A stretch of 64,000 bases of DNA from Dichomitus squalens LYAD-421 SS1 (taxonomy: Eukaryota > Basidiomycota > Agaricomycetes > Polyporales > Polyporaceae), in assembly GCF_000275845.1 (NCBI RefSeq), contig NW_006766886.1, forward strand, positions 808,238 to 872,237. Direction: 5' to 3'. The notes under the pieces were generated by a model, which was given only the letters and a program-made list of their open reading frames with translations, had not been told where the DNA came from and did no database searches. Positions 63,622 through 64,000 of the stretch are shown in pieces (positions within the stretch are counted from its first letter, which is position 1; every line of letters starts with the position of its first letter). The translations under genes and the position numbers were made by a program.

Positions 63622-64000
63622 GAAAAGCGCCCATAGATTGTCATGGATGGTCACAATGCCGAAGACTGCCGATTCAAACACCGCTGTTATCAGTCGTTTG
63701 ATAGCGAAGTTGGCCGGGGCAACATTGTCGAAGCGCTCAGATTGAAAGTCAGCTTTATCTCGGTCAGTGGCTGAATGTCACGCTCGAGAGACCTCTTCCT
63801 ATCTTTCGAATACTGCAACCCGGAACCCTTCGGAGACTGAACAAGAAAGTTTATTGAGAATGTTCAGAACACTTTGCGAAGTTACAGAAAGATCGGCGCT
63901 GCAGATCTTTTTGTGGCAGCTCACCAAGGTCAGTAAACCCTTGAAACCCTACTGAGATTGACTTGTATCGGGAGCAAATCCCTTCCGATTTCCTTCTTTG

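Larger units (their letters stand above)
62340..64000. other. 3' flank and gene-poor window end
   Basis: A C/T-rich 3' flank of the proline-rich gene followed by unassigned DNA. It has a CATC-type microsatellite and a 17-nt direct repeat, listed separately. No exon recognised up to the window edge. Confidence 0.4.

Overview
The window is nuclear DNA of a filamentous basidiomycete, most likely a wood- or litter-decaying agaricomycete of the Polyporales type. The support is gene architecture (many exons, phase-consistent introns mostly 50-70 nt with GT..AG ends) and gene content: two fungal sesquiterpene synthases, a secreted oxalate decarboxylase, a tannase-like esterase, a Gti1/Pac2 factor and a HET-domain remnant. 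The genus is inference. No gene is a bacterial-style single ORF, so nearly every gene here was rebuilt exon by exon from splice sites.

Left part (1-13.8 kb): the 3' end of a tannase/feruloyl esterase, then a compact housekeeping block: aquaporin (-), mitochondrial RF1-domain peptidyl-tRNA hydrolase (-), enoyl-CoA reductase TSC13 (+), ARV1 (-), GET4 (+) and heat-shock-factor-binding protein HSBP1 (-). TSC13, ARV1 and GET4 all act at or on the ER membrane (very-long-chain fatty acids, sterol/GPI lipid handling, tail-anchored protein delivery).

Middle (13.8-38.5 kb): sesquiterpene synthase 1 (+), a 6 kb stretch with no recognisable gene, a Gti1/Pac2 transcription factor (+), TFIIH subunit TFB2 (-), gankyrin/Nas6 (+), sesquiterpene synthase 2 (-), an arrestin-like protein with a PPxY motif (+), an aldo-keto reductase (-), and a RING-like protein with three SUMO-interaction motifs (+).

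Right part (38.5-64 kb): a large disordered protein with an N-terminal cysteine cluster (+), a HET-domain fragment, a small secreted protein (+), alanyl-tRNA synthetase with a possible mitochondrial leader (+), an MFS transporter (+), oxalate decarboxylase (+) and a proline-rich protein of unknown function (+). Gene-poor stretches of 1-6 kb separate these.

The genes are mostly independent. The two terpene synthases share intron positions and are paralogs, but no P450 or other tailoring enzyme sits beside either, so a terpene gene cluster is not supported. I found no convincing wholly new system. The observations most worth following are the RING-like protein with an interrupted RING, the AlaRS double start, the unusual aquaporin motifs and a few unidentified exon-like segments.
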